Below are positions 1 to 7,258 of a DNA stretch of 64,000 nucleotides, piece after piece. The position numbers and the translations under genes are program-made. The stretch is from Polynucleobacter sp. MWH-Berg-3C6 (lineage in GTDB: Bacteria; Pseudomonadota; Gammaproteobacteria; Burkholderiales; Burkholderiaceae): assembly GCF_018881855.1 (NCBI RefSeq), contig NZ_JACVPN010000004.1, positions 1-64,000 of the forward strand. Reading direction: 5' to 3'. Every line of letters starts with the position of its first letter. Within the stretch, counting starts at the first letter, position 1. The notes under the pieces are model-generated. The model did not search any database and was not told where the DNA came from. It saw nothing but the letters and a program-made list of their open reading frames with translations.

Positions 1-93
1 GATATGGAGTCTTCAAGGGTACAAGCCCTAGAAAACCCATTTGGTCCCAAAGTATTGGGGATGTGATTGGTAAATGTGTAAACCATGTGGTCG

Positions 94-122
94 GTACCGG
101 ACGTAAAGCATGTGTCCGGTAC
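94..122. repeat. Inverted repeat, 9-bp arms
   Basis: GTACCGGAC at 94-102 is repeated in inverse as GTCCGGTAC at 114-122, with an 11-nt spacer. No T-run follows on either strand, so it is not a typical terminator. It lies just beyond the outermost att copy and may be a protein-binding site. Confidence 0.5.
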
Positions 123-132
123 GTACCGGTGT

Positions 133-181
133 TTCTTGGTGGCCCGGGGCGGAATCGAACCACCGACACAAGGATTTTCAA
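133..181 (-). repeat. tRNA-Phe 3'-end duplicate (outer att copy)
   Basis: These 49 bp are identical to 2843-2891 and to the 3' part of the complete tRNA-Phe (13023-13071). They cover the CCA end, acceptor strand, T arm and half of the anticodon loop. Beyond position 181 weaker similarity to the rest of the tRNA continues (a shared TCCTCTG and ACCG), so this copy may be the remnant of a longer tRNA duplicate. Duplications of this kind are the usual mark of tyrosine-integrase insertion at a tRNA 3' end. Confidence 0.85.
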
Positions 182-372
182 ATATCCTCTGATAGACCGC
201 TTTCGCTTTTATTTCAAGGGCTTGAGTCACCAGTCTGGACTTGTCTAAAAATTGTGCGTCCTTGTGCTGGTCAAATTTGGCAATGAAATCAGAATCTTGC
301 GAAGGGCAATTTTTCTGTGTGTATAGTTTGTGTTGCCATCACTGCACCAGTCAATCACCATAGTGTCTACTA

Positions 373-391
373 ATGTCGTTTTAAACGACAT
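373..391. repeat. Palindrome, left copy
   Basis: ATGTCGTTT-T-AAACGACAT is a perfect inverted repeat with a one-base centre. Almost the same palindrome recurs at 2696-2719, so the two copies bracket the outer-membrane cassette. It lies about 90 bp before the porin start, and could be an operator or a mobile repeat. Confidence 0.7.
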
Positions 392-410
392 AGAATCCCA
401 ATCTCTCCAA

Positions 411-456
411 TTGAGATTCATTCTCAATTATATGCTAAGATGAGAACGATTCTCAT
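411..456 (+). promoter_or_regulatory. Two Fur-like operator sites
   Basis: ATGAGAA-CGA-TTCTCAT at 440-456 is a perfect 7-bp inverted repeat that closely matches betaproteobacterial Fur boxes. A second, shorter one (TTGAGA and TCTCAA arms) lies at 411-427. Both sit within 70 bp of the porin start. The inferred role is iron-dependent repression of the two-gene cassette downstream. Confidence 0.6.
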
Positions 457-477
457 TAAGCATATTTGGCATTTAAG

Positions 478-1917
478 ATGTTTTTCTCATTTAGCACCAA
501 CCACACAGCCTTTTTCAGCCTAGTTAGCTCCCTTTGCTTGGTTGGGCTATCTTTGCCTGTCTATGCCGAGTCCCCCGTAAGCGATACCCCAATCGTTTTA
601 GCTGAGTCACCCGTCAGTAGCGCTCCCACCATCGACAGTCCAGTCGCTCTCGAAAGTGCATCAGAGCAATGGAGTGTTCATGGGCAAGCAACCTACATCA
701 ATCAATTTAAAAATAACTTTAATTCTCCCTATTACGGATCTAAGAGTCTTTTAAATAAATCTGATGGCGATATCTCTAAAAGCTATACCTTCTCGGCCAC
801 AGCATTTTTAGGAACGAGGCTATGGGAGGGTGCTGAAGCCTATATCAACCCTGAGATGTTTGAAGGCATCCCCTTTTCCGGTCTCAGCGGATTGGGTGGT
901 TTTAGTAATGGTGAGCTACAAAAAGGAACGGCAATTCCACCAATCTATTACATGGCAAGAATGTTTTTACGCCAGACCTTTGGCTTTGGTGGCGGACAAG
1001 AGCATATCGAAGGTGTTGCTAATCAGTTAGCAGGTAATGTAGATAAACGTCGCCTTGTAGTGACATACGGAACATTCTCGGCATTAGATTTCTTTGATGC
1101 CAATGCCTATAGCCATGATCCTCGCACACAGTTTTTAAACTGGTCGCTCATGGCCAGCGGTGCTTATGACTATGCCGCCAACTCTCGTGGCTACACCTAT
1201 GGCTTTGTAGGCGAGTATTACCATGATGAAGAATGGGTGATGCGCCTAGCTCGATTGGCTATGCCCAAGTCACCAAATTCATTAGCCCTAGACTATGACC
1301 TCACACAGCAGTACGGCAATACAGCCGAGATAACTCACCTTCATACGATTAATGGACAAGCTGGTAAGGCTCGAGTTCTAGTCTTTCAAAATCGCGGAAT
1401 CATGTCTACCTATAACAATGCGATGAATTTTGGCCAACAGAGCAATACCACTCCAGACATCTTAAGCACACGATATGGGTATCAAACTAAATGGGGCTAC
1501 GCATTAAATGGCGAGCAAGCAATTACAGAAAATATTGGCGCCTTTGGAAGGTGGAGTTGGAATAATGGCCAAACTGAAACGCAAGCATTTACAGATATCA
1601 GCAATTCATTATCTGGCGGCCTATCCATTAAAGGTGCTGGTTGGGGAAGACCACAAGACACTATTGGAATTGGTGCGGCACTCAATGGAATCTCATCACA
1701 ACAAATTAGCTACCTACAAAAAGGTGGTGTAACGATGTTCATTGGCGATGGCAGACTCAACTATAAGAAAGAACAAATCTTTGAAACTTTCTACAGCTGG
1801 AATGTTTATAAGAGTCTGTCGCTATCTGCCGACTATCAGCGTATCGCAAATCCTGGATACAACACAGATCGTGGGCCAGTCAATTTCTATGGATTAAGAG
1901 CCCACATTGAAATGTAA
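478..1917 (+). CDS. OprB-type carbohydrate porin family protein
   Basis: Predicted outer-membrane beta-barrel porin. An N-terminal signal peptide (about residues 1-30, ending VYA) is followed by a short repeated ESPVS-rich linker and then the OprB-like barrel. Motifs remembered from carbohydrate-selective porins in this lineage appear in order: WEGAEAYINPE, LRQTFGFGGG, DKRRLVVTYG and, near the end, YNTDRGPVNFYGLR. The protein ends in Met rather than the common terminal Phe. The ATG at 478 was preferred over an in-frame TTG at 466 because it starts directly at the signal peptide, but no strong ribosome-binding site is seen. Fur-like sites lie upstream and a second barrel gene follows after 26 bp, suggesting iron-regulated co-transcription. 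The substrate cannot be read from the sequence. Confidence 0.8.
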   Translation: MFFSFSTNHTAFFSLVSSLCLVGLSLPVYAESPVSDTPIVLAESPVSSAPTIDSPVALESASEQWSVHGQATYINQFKNNFNSPYYGSKSLLNKSDGDISKSYTFSATAFLGTRLWEGAEAYINPEMFEGIPFSGLSGLGGFSNGELQKGTAIPPIYYMARMFLRQTFGFGGGQEHIEGVANQLAGNVDKRRLVVTYGTFSALDFFDANAYSHDPRTQFLNWSLMASGAYDYAANSRGYTYGFVGEYYHDEEWVMRLARLAMPKSPNSLALDYDLTQQYGNTAEITHLHTINGQAGKARVLVFQNRGIMSTYNNAMNFGQQSNTTPDILSTRYGYQTKWGYALNGEQAITENIGAFGRWSWNNGQTETQAFTDISNSLSGGLSIKGAGWGRPQDTIGIGAALNGISSQQISYLQKGGVTMFIGDGRLNYKKEQIFETFYSWNVYKSLSLSADYQRIANPGYNTDRGPVNFYGLRAHIEM

Positions 1918-1943
1918 TCGCATTGATCCTTTATAGTGCCGAC

Positions 1944-2696
1944 ATGTCTCTTTTGCGATATTCACTTAAGCCCCTCAAGTCAGCGCCTTATTTGCTTTGC
2001 TTGAGTAGCATTGTATTTGCGGCACCTTTTGAGATTAAGGTTCACGACGAACTCATTGCAGAATATCAAGAATCTGCTTTTGAAGTAGAAACAAACTTAT
2101 TTCAAGCTCCGGCGTCCCAAGGCCTAAAGTCAAATGTCTTTCAAACTAGGCTTGAGTATAGCTATGGTATTACTGAAAAAAGTGAGATTGGTGCCAACAT
2201 CTACTTGAGCAACTACAACGGCGTGAGCTATGTTAACGGTGGCAAGATAAGTCATATGTATATTCCAACTCATGATGAGGAGGGCTTATGGCACTACGGG
2301 GTGAAGAATGAGATTAATTACATCAAAGATGTAGGCGGCACAGAAACTACCTTTTATGAATTAACTCCTATCTTGGCACTTCAACTTCAAGACTGGAGAT
2401 TTACCATCAACCCAAGCGTTGATGTGACATTAAATAAAAATAGCTCAGCTACATTTTCGCCGTCAGCTAAAGTGGCTTATGAGCTAACGCATGCCGTTGA
2501 TGTTGGTATGGAGTACTACGGAGATAACTTGCCTAATAAAAGTTTATACAACATCTCTCAACAGCCCCATACTGCCTATCTGGTCATGGATGCCAAACAT
2601 GGCAAGTCATCGTTTAACTTTGGTATTGGTAAAGGTGTCACGGCTAATAGTGACAATTGGGTGATTAAACTCATAGCCTCACTGAGCTTTAATTAG
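1944..2696 (+). CDS. Predicted outer-membrane beta-barrel protein
   Basis: Protein of 250 residues with a likely signal peptide (about residues 1-30, ending FAA) and alternating hydrophobic strands with aromatic girdles up to a C-terminal LIASLSFN, as in outer-membrane barrels. The overall pattern (TRLEYSYGITEKSEIGANIYLS) resembles the phenol-degradation MetA/transporter-like barrel group, but I cannot name a family with confidence. The start is the ATG at 1944. An upstream TTG at 1923 is possible but would precede the signal peptide. It lies 26 bp after the porin gene and shares its Fur-like control region. A palindrome begins at its stop codon. Confidence 0.65.
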   Translation: MSLLRYSLKPLKSAPYLLCLSSIVFAAPFEIKVHDELIAEYQESAFEVETNLFQAPASQGLKSNVFQTRLEYSYGITEKSEIGANIYLSNYNGVSYVNGGKISHMYIPTHDEEGLWHYGVKNEINYIKDVGGTETTFYELTPILALQLQDWRFTINPSVDVTLNKNSSATFSPSAKVAYELTHAVDVGMEYYGDNLPNKSLYNISQQPHTAYLVMDAKHGKSSFNFGIGKGVTANSDNWVIKLIASLSFN

Positions 2697-2719
2697 TGAT
2701 GTCGTTTAAACGACATCAC
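2696..2719. repeat. Palindrome, right copy
   Basis: A perfect 24-bp palindrome with centre GTCGTTTAAACGAC, starting at the stop codon of the barrel gene. It matches the 373-391 palindrome apart from one central T. A related but different inverted repeat (GTCCTTT-T-AAAGGAC) lies at 2745-2759. None has the T-run of an intrinsic terminator. Confidence 0.7.
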
Positions 2720-2812
2720 CGATACAGGGATGAAAATTTGATTTGTCCTTTTAAAGGACGCTTCTTGATGGGGATATCCTAATCTATGGCACTCAACCCT
2801 GCCAAGCCAAAA

Positions 2813-2837
2813 GAAAATAGCCCAACAAATGGGCTAT
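2813..2837 (-). terminator. Intrinsic terminator downstream of old tRNA-Phe end
   Basis: Read on the minus strand, ATAGCCCA, a five-base loop and TGGGCTAT form an 8-bp stem followed by TTTTCTTTT. It lies 6 bp beyond the tRNA-Phe 3'-end copy at 2847. It therefore looks like the terminator that once followed a complete tRNA-Phe gene before the island separated them. Confidence 0.7.
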
Positions 2838-2842
2838 CGTGG

Positions 2843-2891
2843 TTCTTGGTGGCCCGGGGCGGAATCGAACCACCGACACAAGGATTTTCAA
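2843..2891 (-). repeat. tRNA-Phe 3'-end duplicate (island attachment site)
   Basis: 49 bp identical to the 3' portion of the complete tRNA-Phe at 13023-13071. With that tRNA it bounds the integrase-bearing island. The island integrase is beside the tRNA, so this copy is the distal attachment site. The identity stops at 2892. Confidence 0.9.
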
Positions 2892-2948
2892 GACATTTGT
2901 TAGCGTAAGACGTATATTCTATATGCTTTAAATGTCTTTTTTGTGCTA

Positions 2949-2959
2949 TGTGTTATAGA
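2949..2959. repeat. Island-end repeat (possible integrase arm site), left
   Basis: TGTGTTATAGA occurs here, 58 bp inside the distal att copy, and again at 12978-12988, 35 bp inside the tRNA-proximal end. Partial forms (TGTGTTAAG, ACTGTGTAAAG) lie close by at both ends. Arm-type sites for tyrosine integrases are typically such short repeats near both ends, so this is inferred to be one. Confidence 0.45.
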
Positions 2960-3022
2960 CTGTGTTAAGCATACATCCTATATAATATAAGGATTTGCTG
3001 TCTGTTGGTTAAGTGTATCACG

Positions 3023-4360
3023 TCACTTAACAATAATCACCTCATCCTTACTCATCTTATCCACAGCATCAAATAATCTCTTATTACTGGTAATTCGTGC
3101 TTTCCAGTTCTTTGTACACATTAGCTCTTCTATTAAATGTAGGCAAGCTAATAGGTTTTTGGGCACAAATTGCTCTGCGTCTGCTTTGTCCAAAAATGCT
3201 AACTCATTAGCTTCTAACATTGCCCTTACATAAACCCACGTGTTGTGATGCGTTAAAAATGCTTGTGTCACATCATCAAAATTTACGCTACTGTATTTGT
3301 CGTATTTCACGTTTAAGTGTGACAGCTTTAACTTATCACCCAATGCTGATGGGAACGGGAAAGCAAACTCATCGCCACTATTTACATATATTTCGCCTTT
3401 TGGACAACGCACGGCACTTATTGCCCAGCTTTCCTCTTTGTTTGTAAATTTTGGGTAAACAGCAAGTTGCTCAAATTTGCCAGCAAGTATGTTTGGACTG
3501 GCACTATCAAAACTTACACGCAAGTTTGGATTAGTAGATTTACGCAACCCACGCTGTATAGCACTTAGGATTACAGCCCACTTTGTTTGTGAAACACCCA
3601 ATACGTGTAGCCAATCCATTCCTTTATCAAAAGCACCTTCGTCACGCATCATTAACACTTGCGTCACTACAGCCATACTGCCACCACGCCATCCCGTATC
3701 GCCAGCTAATGCCCAACCACCAAATCTATAACCTTTTACAGCATCCCACCACTGCTTCATATCTTTGCTGTTAGTGCCTTGTATAACGTTTAGCCACTTA
3801 GTGTTGCCACGTTTGTTTCTTTTAATAAATTCTAAGTTTTCAACCGTTAAATCAATTAACTGTTGGGTGCTACATTTGTGAAAAGGTGTTTTTTTGTTTT
3901 GTGGCAACTGTGCCCATAAAGGCATATCCAGCGTCATTGCGTAGTCGCTGTGTGTCTCTAACCAATTCACAATCCATTTTTTTAGCTGTGTTGCGTTTCT
4001 CCACGCTTCGCACACTTCGTCTGCTGTCTTTAGCTTATTGAGTGCTGTAAATCCAGCCAACGTGCCTTTGCCAATTTGAAAACCACCACTATCTCCCAAA
4101 ATGACTGTTTGCTTTTCATCACGTGTAGTCACCATATCACTTTGTGTTTCACCAATCTTAAATTGACCAGCACTATACAAGGCGTATTTGTAATGCCATA
4201 GCTTGTTTTTTGGGTTTATAAAATTAAGCGAACGCATAGTCACGTCTTTTGGCATTGTGCGTGTCTTATCGTCTGCCTTAATTGCTACCTTTGCGTAACT
4301 CTTTTGGATAGATGGCAAATAAACAGCAAAGTTATCCCAACGCTTATTAAAGTCGTCCAT
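3023..4360 (-). CDS. tRNA-guanine transglycosylase-like (DpdA-like) protein
   Basis: Protein of 445 residues with the tRNA-guanine transglycosylase (TGT) motifs in the canonical order: DSGGFQ (90-95, general-base Asp), TLDMP (143-147), VIQGT (192-196), GGWALAGD (214-221), LHVLGV (251-256) and FDSASP (284-289). The last corresponds to the segment with the nucleophilic Asp. The CxCxxC zinc cluster of bacterial TGT is not visible, and the protein is longer than the usual 370-385 residues. Divergent TGTs on phages and islands include DpdA, which inserts 7-deazaguanine bases into DNA, and a DpdA-like role is inferred. A tRNA or other nucleic-acid target is possible. It starts two bases after the upstream gene stops, with GGAGC as ribosome-binding site, so the two are translationally coupled. 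No 7-deazaguanine synthesis genes lie nearby, so any precursor would have to come from host queuosine metabolism. Confidence 0.7.
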   Translation of the reverse strand: MDDFNKRWDNFAVYLPSIQKSYAKVAIKADDKTRTMPKDVTMRSLNFINPKNKLWHYKYALYSAGQFKIGETQSDMVTTRDEKQTVILGDSGGFQIGKGTLAGFTALNKLKTADEVCEAWRNATQLKKWIVNWLETHSDYAMTLDMPLWAQLPQNKKTPFHKCSTQQLIDLTVENLEFIKRNKRGNTKWLNVIQGTNSKDMKQWWDAVKGYRFGGWALAGDTGWRGGSMAVVTQVLMMRDEGAFDKGMDWLHVLGVSQTKWAVILSAIQRGLRKSTNPNLRVSFDSASPNILAGKFEQLAVYPKFTNKEESWAISAVRCPKGEIYVNSGDEFAFPFPSALGDKLKLSHLNVKYDKYSSVNFDDVTQAFLTHHNTWVYVRAMLEANELAFLDKADAEQFVPKNLLACLHLIEELMCTKNWKARITSNKRLFDAVDKMSKDEVIIVK

Positions 4361-4362
4361 TC

Positions 4363-6021
4363 TTATGCTCCGTATGCTTGGAAGTGCTCTTCGTTACGTA
4401 TACCCTTGCTGTTTGTTGTAGGCACAGCAACGATATAGTCTGCGGACTTTGTTTTGTATTTGAAGATAACAGCGTTGTCATCTGTTTCTACTGTCACTCC
4501 ACCCACTAAGTCGCTATTCACAAATGAATTAAGCACTGGTATTACGTCTTTAGCCAACACTTCCACAGTAATTGCCTTTGTATTGCTTGCGTGTGTATAT
4601 CTAATAAATTCTTCTCTCGTATACCTATTGGCACGTTGGCAAAACTTAAACGTAATGCCAGTTTTGCCAAATGCCAAAGCAATCACAGCATATTCTTTAC
4701 GTTTAATGTTTTTACCCAAGCCATTTACCCACCTACTTAAAAACTCACCATTTAGTTCAGCCAACCACTTTGCGTCTAATTTGGCTGTATGAACAGCTTT
4801 GAATTTCATTCCACGTTTAAGTATTGCTTGCTGTCTACTTGCTTCTGTTTTAGGGACAGTGAGTGGGTAAAAGCGAATATAGCGATACTTTTTAGTGAGT
4901 GTGTTTTCTAACTCCAGCTTATATGTTGCTATCTCACCCTTAATTGCTTTTACTTTCGTAGGTGCGTCTGTCGTATAAAAGTTCACGTCACCACTATGTA
5001 TTAAGTTGTCTTCTATGTATGTTCTATCGTTTATTGCCAAAAACACATCTTTATTACCATCAATAATTTGCTTTTTTGGTATTGCGATAGTGACTGGACT
5101 ACACGTGCTACGGCTGGCACTTAAAACAAACACACGCTTCTCTGCCATATACAACAAACGCTTAAGCATCATCATTGCTGTGCCATCATCTGCTTTGAAT
5201 TTGCTTTTATCTGCCAAAGAACGCGATAGGCTTTCTAATGGTTTGGGCACAGTTTGCGTACTAATAATTTCAGTTATTAAACGTACTGTGTAAGGTACGC
5301 TATCAGTGCTACGTGCGTATGAACTTATTAATGCTTGCTCAATTAGCTCTTTATCGTCAATTGCCTTTAATAGCTCATACCCATTCTTTGTCTTTCTAAA
5401 CAACCCTAAACCAATTGAGCTATCTGCTGTAGGCAATGAATGTGTGCTTTGAAACTTAGAAATAGGTGTGGCACTTTTTGCGTAATAAGCGAACCCTTTA
5501 GCCAAATGCTCTTCGTGTCGCTTTTTCTCTACGTTTAAGTCTACTTTTGCTTTTTTCTGTTTTGGCTCTTTAGCTACGTCTACTTGGGTACTGTCATAAG
5601 CTGCCAATCCCCTTATGCCACCTTTAGTGTCTATATACGTAATGATTTTTTGAACTGTGTTTTGCTTGTAAAACGCTTTGTCTGCGTTTACGGCACCATT
5701 CACTTTGTTTAATGCTCTATTCCACAAGTCAATCGTGTTGCTATTAACTGTGCCATCCATACCCCACAAGTAACGCAATAAGGGAGAGTAATTTTCATCA
5801 GCTTTAATCTCTTTTTTGTACTGTATGCCATTGTCTTTGTAGAGCTTCTCCAGCAAACCCTTTTCCTTATTGGCTTCTTGCCACCACAAATAGACTTTAG
5901 CCAATCCCTCATAAAGCATATTGCGTGAACTTACGTACATATGCGACTGTTTGTCAGCAAGCTCTTTTAACTGTGCCAGTTCTTTTTGTAGCTTGCTCTT
6001 TAAGGTTTGTTTTGTAGCCAT
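4363..6021 (-). CDS. Large uncharacterised protein, partner of TGT-like gene
   Basis: I do not recognise this 552-residue protein. The N-terminal 150 residues are helical and charged, with an aromatic LAKVYLWWQEAN segment and, later, KGGIRGLA. A basic lysine-rich linker (around residues 150-175) follows, then a mixed alpha/beta region. The last 80 residues (ITVEVLAKDVIPVLNSF, then AVIFKYKTKSADYIVAVPT) look like the alternating strands of a sliding-clamp-type domain. That is a weak structural impression, not a family match. The ATG at 6021 has GAGGGA eight bases upstream and is preferred over a TTG two codons earlier. It heads a two-gene operon with the transglycosylase-like gene and is divergent from the restriction endonuclease gene across about 125 bp. 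Confidence 0.6.
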   Translation of the reverse strand: MATKQTLKSKLQKELAQLKELADKQSHMYVSSRNMLYEGLAKVYLWWQEANKEKGLLEKLYKDNGIQYKKEIKADENYSPLLRYLWGMDGTVNSNTIDLWNRALNKVNGAVNADKAFYKQNTVQKIITYIDTKGGIRGLAAYDSTQVDVAKEPKQKKAKVDLNVEKKRHEEHLAKGFAYYAKSATPISKFQSTHSLPTADSSIGLGLFRKTKNGYELLKAIDDKELIEQALISSYARSTDSVPYTVRLITEIISTQTVPKPLESLSRSLADKSKFKADDGTAMMMLKRLLYMAEKRVFVLSASRSTCSPVTIAIPKKQIIDGNKDVFLAINDRTYIEDNLIHSGDVNFYTTDAPTKVKAIKGEIATYKLELENTLTKKYRYIRFYPLTVPKTEASRQQAILKRGMKFKAVHTAKLDAKWLAELNGEFLSRWVNGLGKNIKRKEYAVIALAFGKTGITFKFCQRANRYTREEFIRYTHASNTKAITVEVLAKDVIPVLNSFVNSDLVGGVTVETDDNAVIFKYKTKSADYIVAVPTTNSKGIRNEEHFQAYGA

Positions 6022-6145
6022 TAGCAATCCCTCATTGATAAATTAATTACTGCTTGAGAGAGATTATCATTTTTATAGGCACTTTTAGCACTTCGTTGTT
6101 GGTTTTGGAATAAGATGCTCTTAATCACAAGCCAAAAATAACAAT

Positions 6146-7258
6146 ATGTCCTTAATTGATTTAGCAAAAGCAAATCAAATTCTCACTTTAGCTGTTTCAA
6201 AAGGGAATGAGATATTACAAACAAACAACGCACCAACTTATGGTGACTCCACTGTTTGCGAAGATTTTTTAGTGTCACTACTAAAGGATGCGTGTATTTC
6301 GCTTGGGGTTGACGCAAACCTTATTACACATCATCGCGGACACTCATTTCCAGACGTAACTATTAGCAACACTCCTTTTGGTATTGAAATAAAAGGGGCT
6401 AAAGCACATAGGTCATTTAACGGCAATAGCGTAATAGCAAGCACAATGAAAACTGGATTAAAAAAGGTTTTCTTAATGTATTGGATTGGCGATGACAAGG
6501 AGGTTGGGTTTCGCGACTATTTTGAATGTGTTGCTACACCTGTAGTTACTCATTCGCCACGCTTTCAATTGGATATTGATTTAGATTCAAGTAAATCAAT
6601 GTTTGGTACTGGCGAAGGCAAAGTAGGGCTGGTGGATGACATTATTTTTGGTGGCAAAAGCGTTAACTCAGAAAAAATAATTCAATGGATGGCAAACAAA
6701 GCAAAAGCAAAAGGTGAAACGCCGTGGTGGATATCAACAGATGAATCATTGCCTATTGGCTCAACGGGCTTAAGCAAGTTTACAAACCTCTCTATTGAAG
6801 ACAGAAATAGTTTCTTAAAAGAGGCTCTTTTAGCTTTTCCCAAAATATTTGATAAGACATCCAATACAAAATACAACGGGATTTTTGAATGGGCAATTCA
6901 AAAGAAATCTATATACACAAAACGAGATGACTACTCTGCTGGTGGCAAAGTGGAAATTAAAATTCCCACTTTTTCGCAAGATGCTTTATTGGTTCCACAA
7001 GTAATACAAGTAGCAACAAATGTATTCAAAAGTAATAGCAAGGTTTTTATTAATGAATTGGAAAATTCAACCCCCAACCAATTCCAAACAGCACAAGCCT
7101 TTTTGGATGCTTATAAGCTGGCACTAAGCAAAAACCTTTTACATATATATAAGGATGTAAAAGACAAAGATGAGAACAATGTTGGCAAGGACGAGTTTGC
7201 TTCTATGCTTGCCACCTACCTAATCTCTAAAATTAACGTAACCACGTTAATTGTTTAA
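6146..7258 (+). CDS. Type II restriction endonuclease (PD-(D/E)XK)
   Basis: Predicted DNA-cleaving partner of the adjacent cytosine methyltransferase. A nuclease core is visible as FPDV (PD at 69-70) followed after ten residues by EIKG (E81, K83), the PD-(D/E)XK arrangement. The region before it contains CEDFLVSLLKDAC, helix-rich as in such enzymes. The rest of the 370 residues matches no family I can name, so the recognition sequence is unknown. Its stop codon abuts that of the methyltransferase gene with no gap (convergent). The ATG lacks a good ribosome-binding site, which would keep endonuclease expression low. Assignment as endonuclease rests on the nuclease motif and the neighbouring methyltransferase. 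Confidence 0.75.
   Translation: MSLIDLAKANQILTLAVSKGNEILQTNNAPTYGDSTVCEDFLVSLLKDACISLGVDANLITHHRGHSFPDVTISNTPFGIEIKGAKAHRSFNGNSVIASTMKTGLKKVFLMYWIGDDKEVGFRDYFECVATPVVTHSPRFQLDIDLDSSKSMFGTGEGKVGLVDDIIFGGKSVNSEKIIQWMANKAKAKGETPWWISTDESLPIGSTGLSKFTNLSIEDRNSFLKEALLAFPKIFDKTSNTKYNGIFEWAIQKKSIYTKRDDYSAGGKVEIKIPTFSQDALLVPQVIQVATNVFKSNSKVFINELENSTPNQFQTAQAFLDAYKLALSKNLLHIYKDVKDKDENNVGKDEFASMLATYLISKINVTTLIV

Larger units (their letters stand above)
1..477. other. Noncoding left edge and porin upstream region
   Basis: I see no convincing gene here. The stretch holds a 9-bp inverted repeat (94-102 with 114-122), the outermost copy of the tRNA-Phe 3' end (133-181), a palindrome (373-391) and two Fur-like inverted repeats (411-427, 440-456) in front of the porin gene. 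Short open frames across it have no recognisable protein features and overlap these sites. Confidence 0.6.
2720..3022. other. Intergenic region with island end
   Basis: No gene seen. It contains the inverted repeat 2745-2759, a minus-strand terminator (2813-2837), the middle copy of the tRNA-Phe 3' end (2843-2891) and, just inside the island, the repeat TGTGTTATAGA (2949-2959). The last is also present near the other island end. Confidence 0.65.

Noticed and set aside
63-248. Short open frame across the outer tRNA-Phe copy
   Set aside because: Its middle is the duplicated tRNA sequence, so the translation is accidental.
2843-2891. A second tRNA-Phe gene
   Set aside because: Only the 3' 49 bp match; the acceptor 5' strand, D arm and half of the anticodon arm are missing. 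The same applies to 133-181.
2891-2942. Terminator from AGACATTT with AAATGTCT followed by T's
   Set aside because: The 8-bp arms are separated by about 31 bases, too long a loop for a convincing terminator.
3023-4360. Ordinary queuosine-pathway tgt gene
   Set aside because: The protein lacks the CxCxxC zinc cluster, is longer, and lies on an island away from queA or other queuosine genes. A tRNA target still cannot be fully excluded.
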